64,000 nucleotides of DNA from Glycocaulis profundi (GCA_007050995.1 VJOU01000006.1:103619-167618); one strand, 5' to 3'; shown: positions 47,071-57,366, counted from the stretch's first letter. The notes: generated by a model not told the origin, from the sequence alone. Made by a program: numbers and translations.

Positions 47071-48395
47071 CAGACAGCCTCCAGCGCCTCCGCGATCAGT
47101 CTGTCCCCGTCATGCCCGGTGACGCGCGCCCTTACAAGAGCGCCCGGACGGGCCGGGGTGTCGATGCGGGCCGGGGTGAAATCGGCCGCTCTTGCCGAAC
47201 CGGGTTTCTCGATCAGCAGTTCCAGCTCGGCGCCGACACGGGAATCCAGATGGCGCGCCAGCGCCCGCTCGCCCTTTTCGCGCAGCCGCCGGGCCCGGTC
47301 CTTGATCGCCGCGCCGTCCACCTGGGGCATGCGCGCGGCGGGGGTGCCGGGCCGGGGCGAGTAGGGGAAGACGTGGCAGAACGCCAGATCGCACTCGTCC
47401 ACCAGACGCAGCGAGTTCTCGAACATCGCCTCGGTCTCGGTGGGGAAGCCCGCGATCAGGTCCGCGCCGAAGGCGATGCCGGGCCGCACCGCGCGCAGCC
47501 GCCCGGTCAGGGCGATGGCGTCCGCGCGCAGATGGCGGCGCTTCATGCGCTTGAGGATCATGTCGTCGCCCGCCTGCAGCGACAGGTGCAGATACGGGCA
47601 TAGCCGCTCCTCCTCCGCGATGGCGCGGAACAGGTCGTCGTCGATCTCGATGGCGTCGATGGAGGACAGGCGCAGGCGCTTGAGGTCGGGGACCTGTCTG
47701 AGGATCGCGCGCACCAGGCGGCCCAGCTTGGGCGCGCCGGGCAGGTCGGTCCCCCAGCTCGTCATGTCCACGCCGGTCAGGACGACTTCCGAATGGCCCG
47801 TCTCGACCAGCCTGCGGACCTGACCGACCACGTCGCCTGCGGGCGCCGAGCGGGCGTTGCCGCGGCCATAGGGTATGACGCAGAAGGTGCAGCGGTGGTC
47901 GCAGCCGGTCTGGACCTGCACATAGGCCCGGGCCTTGCCTTCCAGCCCGTCCACCAGATGGTCGGCGACCTCGCGCACGGCCATGATGTCCTCGACCGTC
48001 ACCCGATCCGCGCCAGACACCGCGGTCGCCCGGAAGGTCTCCGCGCGCAGCTTCTCCGCGTTGCCGATAACCCGGTCGACCTGGGCCATCTTCGCGAACT
48101 GGCCCGGATCGATCTGAGCGGCGCAGCCGGTCACGATGATCTGGGCCTCGGGCCTGTCGCGACGGAGCCTGCGGATCGTCTGGCGGGCCTGACGCACGGC
48201 TTCGGAGGTCACCGCGCAGGTGTTGACGATCACCGCGTCGGTCAGGCCGCCTGCCCGGGCGTGGTCGCGCATGACCTCGCTCTCCCACGCGTTCAGCCGG
48301 CAGCCGAAGGTGACGATCTGCAGACCGTCATCGGCGCCGTCGCGGGCAGGCCCTTCGGGCTGCGCCGGGGCGAGGTTTTCCACAGGCTCGGACAT
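47070..48395 (-). CDS. mtaB: tRNA t6A37 methylthiotransferase MtaB
   Basis: A 441-residue radical-SAM methylthiotransferase. The N-terminal UPF0004 domain has TFGCRLNAWES, NTCAVTSEAVRQ and VTGCAAQ, whose three cysteines bind one cluster. The radical-SAM motif is GCDHRCTFCVIPYGRG, and a C-terminal TRAM domain follows. It converts t6A37 to ms2t6A in tRNAs reading ANN codons. It is directly upstream of ftsY, a common alphaproteobacterial pair. Confidence 0.95.
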   Translation of the reverse strand: MSEPVENLAPAQPEGPARDGADDGLQIVTFGCRLNAWESEVMRDHARAGGLTDAVIVNTCAVTSEAVRQARQTIRRLRRDRPEAQIIVTGCAAQIDPGQFAKMAQVDRVIGNAEKLRAETFRATAVSGADRVTVEDIMAVREVADHLVDGLEGKARAYVQVQTGCDHRCTFCVIPYGRGNARSAPAGDVVGQVRRLVETGHSEVVLTGVDMTSWGTDLPGAPKLGRLVRAILRQVPDLKRLRLSSIDAIEIDDDLFRAIAEEERLCPYLHLSLQAGDDMILKRMKRRHLRADAIALTGRLRAVRPGIAFGADLIAGFPTETEAMFENSLRLVDECDLAFCHVFPYSPRPGTPAARMPQVDGAAIKDRARRLREKGERALARHLDSRVGAELELLIEKPGSARAADFTPARIDTPARPGALVRARVTGHDGDRLIAEALEAV

Positions 48396-48530
48396 GGTCG
48401 CGACACATGACGCCGCCAGCGCCTGGGGTCAAGCGGCGGGACTGTGGCGCAGGGCCGCGGAACGTCCTATGTGCGTGGACCGCAACAATCGGAATGACGG
48501 GACCAGCGGGAGGGAGCAACGCTTCGCGCC

Positions 48531-49475
48531 ATGACAGACGACACCGCCCGCCCCGCCGCGCCCGCCCCCGCCCCCGCTCCTGAACGTCTCGACCCGGTCC
48601 GCGCCGGGGGCGCGGCGCTGTCGGGCTACGTGATCTGGGGCCTGTCGCCGATCTTCTACAAATTCCTCGATTTCGCCAGCGCCAGCGAGATCGTGCTGCA
48701 CCGGGCGGTGTGGTCGGTGCCGCTGCTGGCGCTGCTGATCTGGCTTGCGGGCCGGGGCGGGGCGGCCATGCGGCTGATCATGGACCGCAGGGCGATGCTC
48801 CTGCTGCTGGCCAGCTCCGCGCTGATCGCGGCGAACTGGTGGGTGTTCATCTTCGCGATCAACACCGGTCAGGTGCTCGACGTCTCGCTGGGCTATTTCA
48901 TCAACCCGCTGATGGTGGTCGCGGTGGGCGTGGTCATCGCCCATGAGCGCTTCGGGCGCTGGCGCGCCGTGGCGGTGGGGCTCGCCGCGCTGGGCGTGGT
49001 CAACCAGGTGGTCGCGGTGGGCGTGTTCCCGTGGATCGGCCTGTTCCTGGCCGCCTCCTTCACCCTGTACGGCTACATCCGCAAGACCATCGCCACGGAC
49101 GGACGGATCGGGCTGTTCTGGGAGACGCTGATCATCGCCATCCCCTCACTGATCGCGCTGTGGTTCATCGAGACCGGGCCGGACGGACGCTTCTTCGAGG
49201 GGCCGGTCAACGCGCTGCTGCTGATCCTGACCGGGCCGATGACGGTCGCGCCGCTGCTGCTGTTCATCATCGGCGCGCGGGGGCTGCATTTCGCCACCAT
49301 CGGCGTGCTCCAGTTCATCGCCCCGACCCTGCAGTTCGCCGTCGGGATCGCCTATGGCGAGACCTTCAGCCTCGCCCACGCGGTCACCTTCGGCCTGATC
49401 TGGACGGGCCTGGCCGTGTTCGTGATAGACCTGCTCAGGCATGACAGGCTGACCCGAAAGGCCGCACGGACATGA
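48531..49475 (+). CDS. rarD: EamA family transporter RarD
   Basis: A 314-residue ten-helix protein with GYVIWGLSPIFYKFLDFASASEIVLHRAVWS early and GRWRAVAVGLAALGVVNQVV in the middle, RarD-specific segments. Substrate unknown. A Pro/Ala-rich 20-residue N-terminus is unusual. Its last codons overlap the start of the following hydrolase gene by ATGA. Confidence 0.9.
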   Translation: MTDDTARPAAPAPAPAPERLDPVRAGGAALSGYVIWGLSPIFYKFLDFASASEIVLHRAVWSVPLLALLIWLAGRGGAAMRLIMDRRAMLLLLASSALIAANWWVFIFAINTGQVLDVSLGYFINPLMVVAVGVVIAHERFGRWRAVAVGLAALGVVNQVVAVGVFPWIGLFLAASFTLYGYIRKTIATDGRIGLFWETLIIAIPSLIALWFIETGPDGRFFEGPVNALLLILTGPMTVAPLLLFIIGARGLHFATIGVLQFIAPTLQFAVGIAYGETFSLAHAVTFGLIWTGLAVFVIDLLRHDRLTRKAART

Positions 49476-50443
49476 CCGACCATCCCTCGATGCCGCCCGC
49501 GCGGCGGATCGATCTGGGCGAGGTGACGCTCTCGGTGCATCTGGCCGGGCCGGAGGACGGGCTGCCGGTCCTGCTGCTGCACGGCTGGCCGGAGCTGGCC
49601 CTGTCCTGGGCGAGCCAGATCGAGGCGCTGGCGGGGGCCGGATACCGGGTCATCGCGCCGGACAATCGCGGCTTCGGCGCCTCGGACGCGCCCCGCGACG
49701 TCGCCGCCTATGGCATCGACCGGCTGGTGGGCGACATTTCCGGCCTGCTCGACGCTCTGGGCCATGACCGGGCGGTGATCGCGGGCCATGACTGGGGCGG
49801 CATCGTGATGTGGCACGCCGCCTGCCTGATCCCCGAGCGGTTTCTGGGCGCGATCGGGGTGAACACCCCCCATCTGCCGCGCGGCTCGAAACCGCCCACC
49901 GAGGTGTTCACCGAGCTGGCGGGGCCGGACCATTACATCGTGCGCTTTCAGGACGAGGCCGCGGACGATCTGTTCGCGGGCCGCGAGGACGAGTTCTTCG
50001 CCTTCATCTTCGGCGCGCCCCCGCCCACGGCGGACCTGTCCAAGCTCCCGCCCTCCATCACCCACCTGCCCAAGCGGTTCGAGAATTTCCTCGCCCGCGG
50101 CGGGCTGAAGAGCGAAGACGACGCGGTGGTCGGCCCTGAGCTGCGCGCCGCCTACGCCGAGGCCTACCGGCGTTCAGGCTTCCGCGGCGGGCTGAACTGG
50201 TATCGCAATCTGGACGCCAACTGGGCGCGCATGGGCGGAGTGGATCACCGCCTGTCCATGCCGTGCCTGATGATCTCGGCGGAATGCGACGTGATGCTGC
50301 CGCCGAAAATGACCGCCTGGATGCCCGCCCTGTGCAAGGACCTCGAGCTGGAGGTGATCGACGGCATCGGCCACTGGACCCAGCACGAGGCCCCCGAACA
50401 GCTCAACGCCCTGATGCTGGACTGGCTGAAGCGCCGGTTCTAA
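49472..50443 (+). CDS. Alpha/beta hydrolase, epoxide hydrolase-like
   Basis: A 323-residue hydrolase. LLLHGWPELALSWASQI bears the oxyanion HGWP motif of epoxide hydrolases. The nucleophile Asp is in GHDWGG, a lid contains the expected tyrosines (about 150-230), and the catalytic His is in GHWTQHEAPEQ. Asp rather than Ser as nucleophile favours soluble epoxide hydrolase or dehalogenase activity. Coupled to rarD by ATGA; its stop overlaps the convergent LytTR gene by 4 bp. Confidence 0.88.
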   Translation: MTDHPSMPPARRIDLGEVTLSVHLAGPEDGLPVLLLHGWPELALSWASQIEALAGAGYRVIAPDNRGFGASDAPRDVAAYGIDRLVGDISGLLDALGHDRAVIAGHDWGGIVMWHAACLIPERFLGAIGVNTPHLPRGSKPPTEVFTELAGPDHYIVRFQDEAADDLFAGREDEFFAFIFGAPPPTADLSKLPPSITHLPKRFENFLARGGLKSEDDAVVGPELRAAYAEAYRRSGFRGGLNWYRNLDANWARMGGVDHRLSMPCLMISAECDVMLPPKMTAWMPALCKDLELEVIDGIGHWTQHEAPEQLNALMLDWLKRRF

Positions 50444-51291
50444 GCCTCCGCCAGCCCCGCACGGAACCGGCGGCTGACGCCAACACGCGCCCCGTCCGAC
50501 AGGATCGCCACCGCGTCGCCGCTCTCGCCGGGGATGATCTCGCGCACCGCGGCCCGGGCGACCAGACGCGAGCGGTGGACCCGGACCGGATCGGCCCCCG
50601 CCTCGGCCAGAAGCGTCTCAAGCCCCGACAGGGTGGTGCGCGCCAGATGCGCGCCCGAGGCGGTGCGCACCTCGACATAATTTCCGGCCGCCTCGGCGGC
50701 GAGGATCTCGCCCGCGGGCAGGCGCAGCTCCCGGCCGCCGCATCTCAGCACGATGACCGAATCGCGCCGCGCCTCCCTGTGGCCCTGCGCCAGCTCCAGC
50801 CTGTGCTCCTCGATCCGCCGGGACAGGCGGATGACCAGCACGAGGATGGCGTAGGTCAGCACGTCCTTGCGCGCCTCGTAGATGAAGTCGCGCAGCGGCT
50901 CGTCGAAGAAGCTGAATTCCACGCCGAACAATGGCGGCCAGAGCAGCATGCGCGACCCCATCATCCCGGCCACGTGCAGCACCGTGAACACGAGCGCGGC
51001 GACCGCGTGCAGCGGCAGGGCCGCCTTCCAGCCCAGCGCCAGAGGAATGCGCCGGTCGAGCAGGATCACCAGCGGGACCAGCGCCAGCAGGACGGCCAGG
51101 CTGGTCGCCTCCAGTGCCCACGCAACGCCCGGATTGAACGCCGACCCGCCGCGGGCGAGCTCGGTGTTCTGGGACAGCGCGTTCACCGCGCCCGAGGCGA
51201 GCGCGAAACCCGCGAACACGAGCCCCGCCCAGCGCCCGGCCCGCCGCTCGGCGCGGCGCTGGGGATCGAGGGATGGCGGGGCGTCGGTCAT
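50440..51291 (-). CDS. Membrane-bound LytTR-family transcriptional regulator
   Basis: A 283-residue protein with four predicted N-terminal helices (about 22-40, 60-80, 88-112, 135-155). The C-terminal LytTR DNA-binding domain (about 178-283) shows GRELRLPAGEILAAEAAGNYVEVRT and DPVRVHRSRLVARAAVREI. The membrane part replaces a receiver domain, so it is a one-component sensor. It is divergent from the acyltransferase gene, a recurring pairing, and probably controls it. Confidence 0.87.
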   Translation of the reverse strand: MTDAPPSLDPQRRAERRAGRWAGLVFAGFALASGAVNALSQNTELARGGSAFNPGVAWALEATSLAVLLALVPLVILLDRRIPLALGWKAALPLHAVAALVFTVLHVAGMMGSRMLLWPPLFGVEFSFFDEPLRDFIYEARKDVLTYAILVLVIRLSRRIEEHRLELAQGHREARRDSVIVLRCGGRELRLPAGEILAAEAAGNYVEVRTASGAHLARTTLSGLETLLAEAGADPVRVHRSRLVARAAVREIIPGESGDAVAILSDGARVGVSRRFRAGLAEA

Positions 51292-51329
51292 GGCGCGGGA
51301 GGATGGCCGGACGCGGCGATTCCGGCAAT

Positions 51330-51384
51330 GCCGTCCGTCCCGGATCGGACGCCGCCCGTCCCCGGGGCCGTCCGCCCGTCCCGG
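51330..51384. promoter_or_regulatory. Repeated GCCGTCCG-type motifs in the LytTR/acyltransferase gap
   Basis: GCCGTCCGTCCCGG (51330), GCCGCCCGTCCCCGG (51351) and GCCGTCCGCCCGTCCCGG (51367) are similar direct repeats; the first two are offset by 21 bp, the spacing LytTR proteins usually need. They are candidate LytTR sites. Confidence 0.4.
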
Positions 51385-51473
51385 CGGCGGGGCGTTCGTC
51401 ACGGCGGAGCGGTCATCACAGGATCGACGTGCGAGACGGCGGGCTGCCTGCCCTCGCACACGGAGTGTCCTCG

Positions 51474-52691
51474 ATGAGCCTTCAGCCCGCCAGCGCCCGC
51501 CGCCCCGATCTGGACGCCCTGCGCGTCTTCGCCTTCGCCATGCTGATCCTCTACCACACCGGCATGGGCTATGTGACGTGGGGCTGGCACGTCGAAAGCG
51601 CCTATGCGGGTCCGGCGCCCGAGTTGGCGATGTCGCTGATGAGCCCGTGGCGGCTGCCCCTGCTGTTTTTCATCTCCGGGGTTGCGATGGCGTGCCTGGC
51701 CGCCAAGCTCGGCGCCGCCCGCTTCGCCGCCGAGCGGGTCTGGCGGCTGTTCGTGCCGCTGGTCTTCGGCATGGCGGTCATCATCGCGCCTCAGACCTAT
51801 TTCGAGCTGCGCCAGTCGGGCGAGATCGGGCCGGGATATCTCGATTTCTGGGGCCGCTACCTGTCCTTCGCCGATCCGTTCAGCGTGACCACGCCGACCT
51901 GGAACCATCTGTGGTACGTGGCCTACATCTTCGTCTACGCCCTCATTCTCGCCCCGGTCCTGCCGCTGCTGCGGCGGCTGGAGGGGCTGAAGGCCGGGCG
52001 GATGTGGGGCGGGGCGGCGGGCGCGGCGCTGCTTCTGGTCCTGCCGGTGCTGCCCCTCATCGTCTGGCGGATCGCGCTGGTCCCCCACTTCCCCACCACC
52101 CATGATCTGGTCCAAGACTGGGCCAATCATGCCGTCAGCCTGACCTTCGTGATCTATGGCGTGCTGGCCGCGCGGTCCGAAGCCTTCTGGTCTGCCGTGG
52201 ACCGCGCGGGGCCGTGGGCGCTGGGGCTGGCCCTCGTCCTGGGAGCCGGTCTGGCGGCGGCCTGGTGGGACATGGACGCCTTCTTCGCCGATCCCGCCCG
52301 CGCCTGGACGGCCCGCATCGCCCGGGTGGCCTATGCGTGGATGGTGATCGTGGCGCTGATGTGGGGCGCGCGGCGGCTGGTCGTCCGCTCAGGACCGGTG
52401 CTGAAGCGGCTCAACACGCTGATCTTCCCGATCTTCATCTTCCACCAGACCATCACGGTGACGGCGATCTATCTGATCACCGCGAACGGCATCGCGCTGG
52501 GCGGACCGGCGGAGTTCGCACTCGTCGCCGCGGTGACGCTGGCGGGAAGCTGGGCGCTGGCCGAGGCCGCATGGCGCGTGCCCGTGCTGCGGCCTCTGGT
52601 CGGCATGAAGTTCGCCGACCCCGCCCATGAAAAAGCCCGCCCGGGCGCGGATGGCCGGGGCGGGCTCGTTCAGAAAGGCGGGACCGCCTAG
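51474..52691 (+). CDS. Acyltransferase family 3 protein (OafA/OpgC-like)
   Basis: A 405-residue membrane acyltransferase with about ten helices. RRPDLDALRVFAFAMLILYHTGMGY opens with the family H (ILYH) and Arg, and PTWNHLWYVAYIFVYA follows. Such enzymes O-acylate surface glycans or osmoregulated periplasmic glucans. GGAG 8 nt before the ATG sets the start. The TAG stop shares CTAG with the convergent fabI. Confidence 0.85.
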   Translation: MSLQPASARRPDLDALRVFAFAMLILYHTGMGYVTWGWHVESAYAGPAPELAMSLMSPWRLPLLFFISGVAMACLAAKLGAARFAAERVWRLFVPLVFGMAVIIAPQTYFELRQSGEIGPGYLDFWGRYLSFADPFSVTTPTWNHLWYVAYIFVYALILAPVLPLLRRLEGLKAGRMWGGAAGAALLLVLPVLPLIVWRIALVPHFPTTHDLVQDWANHAVSLTFVIYGVLAARSEAFWSAVDRAGPWALGLALVLGAGLAAAWWDMDAFFADPARAWTARIARVAYAWMVIVALMWGARRLVVRSGPVLKRLNTLIFPIFIFHQTITVTAIYLITANGIALGGPAEFALVAAVTLAGSWALAEAAWRVPVLRPLVGMKFADPAHEKARPGADGRGGLVQKGGTA

Positions 52692-53515
52692 AGCTCGTCG
52701 ATGTCGGGCACGCCCACCGCGTGGAAGCCCGCGTCCACGTGCAGGACCTCGCCGGTGCAGGACTTGCCCAGATCGGACAGCAGGTAGAGCGCCGCGCCCG
52801 CGACGCCTTCCATCGTGGTGTCTTCCTTGAGCATCGACCAGTCCTTGCCGGTCTTCATCAGGGTCTTGCCCCCCGCGATGCCCGCCATGGCCAGCGTGCG
52901 CATGGGGCCGGCCGAGATCGCGTTCACCCGGATGCCGGCCGGGCCCAGATCGCGGGCGATGTAGCGGGTGGAGGCTTCCAGCGCGGCCTTGGCCACGCCC
53001 ATCACGTTGTAGTTGGGCACGACGCGCTCGGCGCCCAGATAGGTCATCGACACCATCGCGCCGCCGCCGTCTTCTTTCGAGGGCATCAGCGCGCTGGCGC
53101 GCTTGGCCGCGTCCACGAAGGAGAAGGCGGAGATGTCCATCGCCCGTTTGAAGCCTTCGCGGGTGGTGTTGTGGGTGAACGAGCCCTTCAGCTCGTCCTT
53201 GCCCGCGAACGCGATGGCGTGGACCAGAAAGTCCAGCCCGCCCCACTTGTCCTTGATGGCCTCGAAGCACGCGTCCATGGAGGCGTCGTCGGTGACGTCG
53301 GCGGTGACCATGAACGGATCGCCGCCCAGGCTCTCGACCAGCGGGCGCACCCGCTTCTCCAGCTCGCCGCCCTGATAGGAGAAGGCCAGCTCCGCGCCCT
53401 GGGCGGAGAGCTGCTGGGCGATGCCCCAGGCGATGGAGTTCTTGTTGGCGACGCCCATGACGAGGCCGCGCTTGCCCTTCATCAGGGTTCCGGCGGGAAA
53501 GACGGTGTCGGACAT
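52688..53515 (-). CDS. fabI: Enoyl-ACP reductase (NADH-dependent)
   Basis: A 275-residue divergent SDR with the FabI hallmarks: GVANKNSIAWGIA (NAD site), Y159, Y169 and K176 in the YxxxxxxxxxY-x6-K arrangement (TYLGAERVVPNYNVMGVAK). It reduces trans-2-enoyl-ACP in the last step of fatty-acid elongation and is the triclosan-target class. Start 53515 matches the family length; the extra 11-residue ORF start is rejected. Confidence 0.94.
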   Translation of the reverse strand: MSDTVFPAGTLMKGKRGLVMGVANKNSIAWGIAQQLSAQGAELAFSYQGGELEKRVRPLVESLGGDPFMVTADVTDDASMDACFEAIKDKWGGLDFLVHAIAFAGKDELKGSFTHNTTREGFKRAMDISAFSFVDAAKRASALMPSKEDGGGAMVSMTYLGAERVVPNYNVMGVAKAALEASTRYIARDLGPAGIRVNAISAGPMRTLAMAGIAGGKTLMKTGKDWSMLKEDTTMEGVAGAALYLLSDLGKSCTGEVLHVDAGFHAVGVPDIDEL

Positions 53516-53800
53516 GTTCGGAGCGTTCCCCTTGCTCGCGCGGCGCACGCTTATGTGATCGCCTGCCCCTGAAAGGCCTTGGAAGCCCCGGATGGCGGCC
53601 TGCGCCGTCAGTTATGACTGGCCCCGGAATAGCCCGTTCGGCTCCGCCCGTCGAGCCGCGGGCCGCTCAAGCCCGCGTCATGACCGCGCGGACGTGACGA
53701 TGGGAACTTCTCGCGAGCGGCGGGCTGTGCGAGATTTGAACGAACAAGTCCGCGACGCGCGCCCGCCAAGGGCCCCGCGGCAGGCCATCAGGGAGAACAG

Positions 53801-54724
53801 ATGAAGCCGTCTCCGCTTCCGCGGTCCCAGTCGATCGAAAAAAGCTGGTCCAATCTGGACTGGCCCAGCGTGTTCGCCGCCATCATCTATCCCAGCCTCG
53901 GCGTGCTGGGCGTGCTCGGCGCGGTGATTCTCGGGCTCGCCCTGCCGGGCCTGACCTTCCATTGGTGGTACGCCGTCATCGCGCTGGTCGTCGGCGCGGG
54001 CGTGCTCGCCATCTGCAACATGGGCATCGGGGTGCTGCACCGGATCTGGCAGCACCGGGCGGGCGAACTGAAATGGCCCGCCCAGGCGATCACCGTGGTC
54101 AACTGCGTCATCGCCATGCAGGGCCAGCTCAAGGACTGGGTGAACTACCACTCCCAGCACCATCGGCTGTCGGACAAGCCCGGCGATCCGCACAATCCCC
54201 ATGAGAGCAAGTTCTGGGCGTGGATCGGCTGGCTGCTGTGGCGCGACGAGGACGACCTCAAGCGCCCGCCCGCCATGTGGATCCGCGACAACGGCTTCGT
54301 GAAGTTCGTCGACCGGCACTACAACTGGATGAGCCTGGTGATCCACCTGATCATCCCGGCTGTGGCCTACGCGCTGGTGATCGCGTTTGGCGGGTCGGTG
54401 CTGCTGACCTTCCTGATCCACGCCGCGGCGGTGACCGCCCGGGGCGTGCAGTTCCACGCCACCACGCTGGGCGTGAACGTGTTCGGGCACATGAAGACCC
54501 CCGCCTGGCTGGACTGGACGCTGGCGCTGCTGACCGGGGGCGAGGCGATCCACGACCACCATCACGACCACCCCTCCAGCGCGCTTCACCTGCCGCGCAA
54601 GGGGCTGATCAACCGGCTGGTCGATTACAACGGCACGGCGCTGCTGGTGTTCGAGAAGCTGCGCTGGGCCACTGATCTGAAGATCGCGCCCCAGTTCGCT
54701 CCGGCGCGGATCCCGGCGGAATAG
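53801..54724 (+). CDS. Acyl-lipid/acyl-CoA delta-9 fatty acid desaturase
   Basis: A 307-residue membrane desaturase with the three histidine boxes: HRIWQH at 80-85, HSQHH at 117-121 and HDHHHDH at 251-257. These bind the di-iron centre. Four helices (about 22-50, 55-78, 180-200, 202-222) surround them. It introduces double bonds into membrane fatty acids. Its proximity to fabI links it to lipid synthesis. The 285-bp gap before it holds no gene I can support. Confidence 0.9.
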   Translation: MKPSPLPRSQSIEKSWSNLDWPSVFAAIIYPSLGVLGVLGAVILGLALPGLTFHWWYAVIALVVGAGVLAICNMGIGVLHRIWQHRAGELKWPAQAITVVNCVIAMQGQLKDWVNYHSQHHRLSDKPGDPHNPHESKFWAWIGWLLWRDEDDLKRPPAMWIRDNGFVKFVDRHYNWMSLVIHLIIPAVAYALVIAFGGSVLLTFLIHAAAVTARGVQFHATTLGVNVFGHMKTPAWLDWTLALLTGGEAIHDHHHDHPSSALHLPRKGLINRLVDYNGTALLVFEKLRWATDLKIAPQFAPARIPAE

Positions 54725-54727
54725 GGC

Positions 54728-55786
54728 TCAGCCCTTTCCGCCCAGACCGATCCGGTCTGTGGCGTGGCCGCGCGCCAGCACGGCCCGCCACCACTCTTCG
54801 TTCTCCAGATACCACTGGACGGTGGCCTTCAGGCCTTCGGTCAGGGTGACGGAGGGCCGCCAGCCCAGCTCGCGCCGGATCTTCGACGCGTCGATGGCGT
54901 AGCGGGCGTCATGGCCGGGCCGGTCGGTCACGAAGCTGATCAGCTCGGCGTAGGGGCCCTCGGGGCGGGGCCGGACCGCGTCCAGGATCGCGCAGACGGA
55001 TTTCACCAGATCGATGTTGCGCGCCTCGGCGTCCCCGCCGATCAGGTAGACCTGCCCCGCCCGGCCCCTCTCCAGCACCGTCAGCAGCGCCTCGGCATGG
55101 TCGTCCACGTGCAGCCAGTCGCGCACGTTCCCGCCCTGGCCGTAGACGGGGATCGGTTCGCCCGCCAGCGCCTTCAGGATCACCACCGGGATCAGCTTTT
55201 CGGGAAACTGGAACGGCCCGTAATTGTTCGAGCAGTTCGAGATCACGGTGTTCAGGCCATAGGTCTCCGCCCAGGCCCGCACGAGCATGTCCGAGCCCGC
55301 CTTGGACGACGAGTAGGGCGAGTTGGGCTGGTACCGGCTGTCCTCGGTGAACTTTCCCTCCGGCCCCAGCGAGCCATAGACCTCGTCGGTGGAGACATGG
55401 TGGAAGCGGAAGGCCTCGCGCGCGGCGCCGGTCAGCCCGTCGCGATAAGCCCGAGCGGCGTGCAGCAGCGTGGCCGTGCCCATGACATTGGTGTCCACGA
55501 AATCCAGCGGCCCGTCGATGGACCGGTCGACATGGGATTCCGCCGCCAGATGCATGATCGCGCCGGGGCGGTGTTCGGCGAGGATGCGCGCCACGGCCTG
55601 CCCGCCACGGATGTCGGCGTGCTCGAAGGCGTAGCGCGGATCGTCCGCCACGGACGCCAGATTGTCAGGATTGGCCGCATAGGTCAGGGCGTCGAGATTG
55701 ACCACGCTCCATCCGCGCGCCGCTATAGCCCGGCGGATCACCGCCGAGCCGATGAAGCCCGCCCCGCCGGTCACCAGAAGCTTCAT
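54728..55786 (-). CDS. rfbB: dTDP-glucose 4,6-dehydratase
   Basis: A 352-residue extended SDR with [10 protein letters not shown] at the start, STDEVYG containing the catalytic Asp/Glu, and the YSSSKAGSD catalytic Tyr/Lys. [14 protein letters not shown] is family-typical. It converts dTDP-glucose to dTDP-4-keto-6-deoxyglucose. It is coupled to rfbC by a 4-nt overlap. Confidence 0.96.
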   Translation of the reverse strand: MKLLVTGGAGFIGSAVIRRAIAARGWSVVNLDALTYAANPDNLASVADDPRYAFEHADIRGGQAVARILAEHRPGAIMHLAAESHVDRSIDGPLDFVDTNVMGTATLLHAARAYRDGLTGAAREAFRFHHVSTDEVYGSLGPEGKFTEDSRYQPNSPYSSSKAGSDMLVRAWAETYGLNTVISNCSNNYGPFQFPEKLIPVVILKALAGEPIPVYGQGGNVRDWLHVDDHAEALLTVLERGRAGQVYLIGGDAEARNIDLVKSVCAILDAVRPRPEGPYAELISFVTDRPGHDARYAIDASKIRRELGWRPSVTLTEGLKATVQWYLENEEWWRAVLARGHATDRIGLGGKG

Positions 55787-56352
55787 CGCGCGGACTCCGG
55801 ATAGGTGAAGGGCGAGACGAAATCGCGCCAGGCCGGAGCGGCGGCGTCCTTGTCCGACAGGATGGCATCGCCCTCGATACCCCAGTCTATGCCCAGATCG
55901 GGATCATCGAAACGCACCGCGCCGTCATGGTCGCGCGAGTAGGGCGCATCGACCTTGTAGATCACGTGGCAGGCGTCGGTCAGGGTGACGAAGCCGTGCA
56001 GGAAGCCGGCCGGCACGAAGATCTGGCGATTGTTCTCCGCGCTCAGCTCGGCGCTGACATGGCGGCCATAGCCGGGCGATCCCGCCCGGGCGTCGACCGC
56101 AACGTCGAGGATGGCGCCGGAGATCACCCGCACCAGCTTGGCCTGGGCGAAGGGCGGAGCCTGATAGTGCAGGCCGCGCACGGTGCCCTTTTTCGCGGAG
56201 AATGAATGATTGTCCTGCACGAAGCGCGCGGCGATGCCCGCTTCGGCGAAAGCGGCCTCGCTGTACGCTTCGGTGAAAAAGCCGCGCGCGTCGGCGAAGC
56301 GCGGCGTCTCGATCAGCTTCACGCCTTCAAGGCTGAGCGCGTGGACGTTCAT
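55783..56352 (-). CDS. rfbC: dTDP-4-dehydrorhamnose 3,5-epimerase
   Basis: A 189-residue cupin-fold epimerase with [21 protein letters not shown], holding the catalytic His, and [14 protein letters not shown]. It epimerises dTDP-4-keto-6-deoxyglucose at C3 and C5. The start at 56352 is set by conserved N-terminal length; an in-frame upstream extension runs antisense through rfbA and is rejected. It is divergent from rfbA. Confidence 0.94.
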   Translation of the reverse strand: MNVHALSLEGVKLIETPRFADARGFFTEAYSEAAFAEAGIAARFVQDNHSFSAKKGTVRGLHYQAPPFAQAKLVRVISGAILDVAVDARAGSPGYGRHVSAELSAENNRQIFVPAGFLHGFVTLTDACHVIYKVDAPYSRDHDGAVRFDDPDLGIDWGIEGDAILSDKDAAAPAWRDFVSPFTYPESAR

Positions 56353-56496
56353 GGCGGCTCCCGGCGTCTGGTCTGACCGTCTCCTAGCGCGCCGCGCGCG
56401 GCTTGGCCACGCCCGGCGGCCATGCTTGCCGCGGCGGCGCGGTCTGGCTACACCGCTGGGCACGGCAACGCGGCCATCGGCCGCCAGGAGATCGAC

Positions 56497-57366
56497 GTGA
56501 AGGGCATCGTGCTCGCAGGCGGCAGCGGAACCCGGCTCAGGCCCATGACGCTGGCCACGTCCAAACAGCTCCTGCCCATCTATGACAAGCCGATGATCTA
56601 TTACCCGCTGTCGGTGCTGATGATGGCGGGCGTGCGCGACATCCTCGTCATCACCACGCCCGAGGAGCAGGACCAGTTCGTCCGCCTGCTGGGCGACGGG
56701 TCGCAGTGGGGCGTGTCTCTCAGCTACGCCGCCCAGCCCCGGCCCGAGGGCATCGCGCAGGCCTTCGTGCTGGGCCGCGAGTTCATCGGGAACGACCGGG
56801 TCTGCCTGGTGCTGGGCGACAACATCTTCTACGGCGAGGGCCTCGAAGACCTGCTGGCGCGCGCCGCCGCGCGGGACGAGGGCGCGACCGTGTTCGGCTA
56901 CCGCGTGAACGATCCGGGCCGCTACGGCGTGGTGGAGTTCGATGCGAACGGCCGGGCGGTCTCCATCGAGGAGAAGCCCGCGCGCCCGCGCTCGCGCTAT
57001 GCCGTGACGGGGCTTTATTTCTACGACAACGCGGTGGTGGACATCGCCGCGGACGTGAAACCCTCCGCGCGTGGCGAACTGGAGATCACCTCGGTCAACC
57101 AGGCCTATCTCGAAGCGGGGCGGCTGGAAGTCGAGCGCATGGGCCGGGGCTATGCCTGGCTGGACACCGGCACGCCCGGCTCGTTGATCGACGCGGCGGA
57201 ATTCGTGCGCACCATCGAGCGTCGTCAGGGCCTTCAGATCGCGTGTCTGGAAGAGGTCGCCTACGGGCGCGGATGGATCGCCGCGGACCGGCTCGCCGCG
57301 CAGGCCGAGGCGCTGGGCAATTCCGGTTACGGGGAATATCTGCGGGGTCTGCTGACGGAATCCTGA
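56497..57366 (+). CDS. rfbA: Glucose-1-phosphate thymidylyltransferase
   Basis: A 289-residue nucleotidyltransferase starting at GTG with AGGAG 6 nt upstream. The signature [20 protein letters not shown], then [17 protein letters not shown] and EEKPARPRS, are diagnostic of RfbA. It makes dTDP-glucose, feeding rfbB and rfbC on the opposite strand. I see no rfbD in the window, so rhamnose completion is done elsewhere or the keto-sugar goes to another product. Confidence 0.96.
   Translation: MKGIVLAGGSGTRLRPMTLATSKQLLPIYDKPMIYYPLSVLMMAGVRDILVITTPEEQDQFVRLLGDGSQWGVSLSYAAQPRPEGIAQAFVLGREFIGNDRVCLVLGDNIFYGEGLEDLLARAAARDEGATVFGYRVNDPGRYGVVEFDANGRAVSIEEKPARPRSRYAVTGLYFYDNAVVDIAADVKPSARGELEITSVNQAYLEAGRLEVERMGRGYAWLDTGTPGSLIDAAEFVRTIERRQGLQIACLEEVAYGRGWIAADRLAAQAEALGNSGYGEYLRGLLTES

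Noticed and set aside
45766..47364. 532-codon plus-strand ORF
   Set aside because: Antisense to ftsY and mtaB; no recognisable domain.
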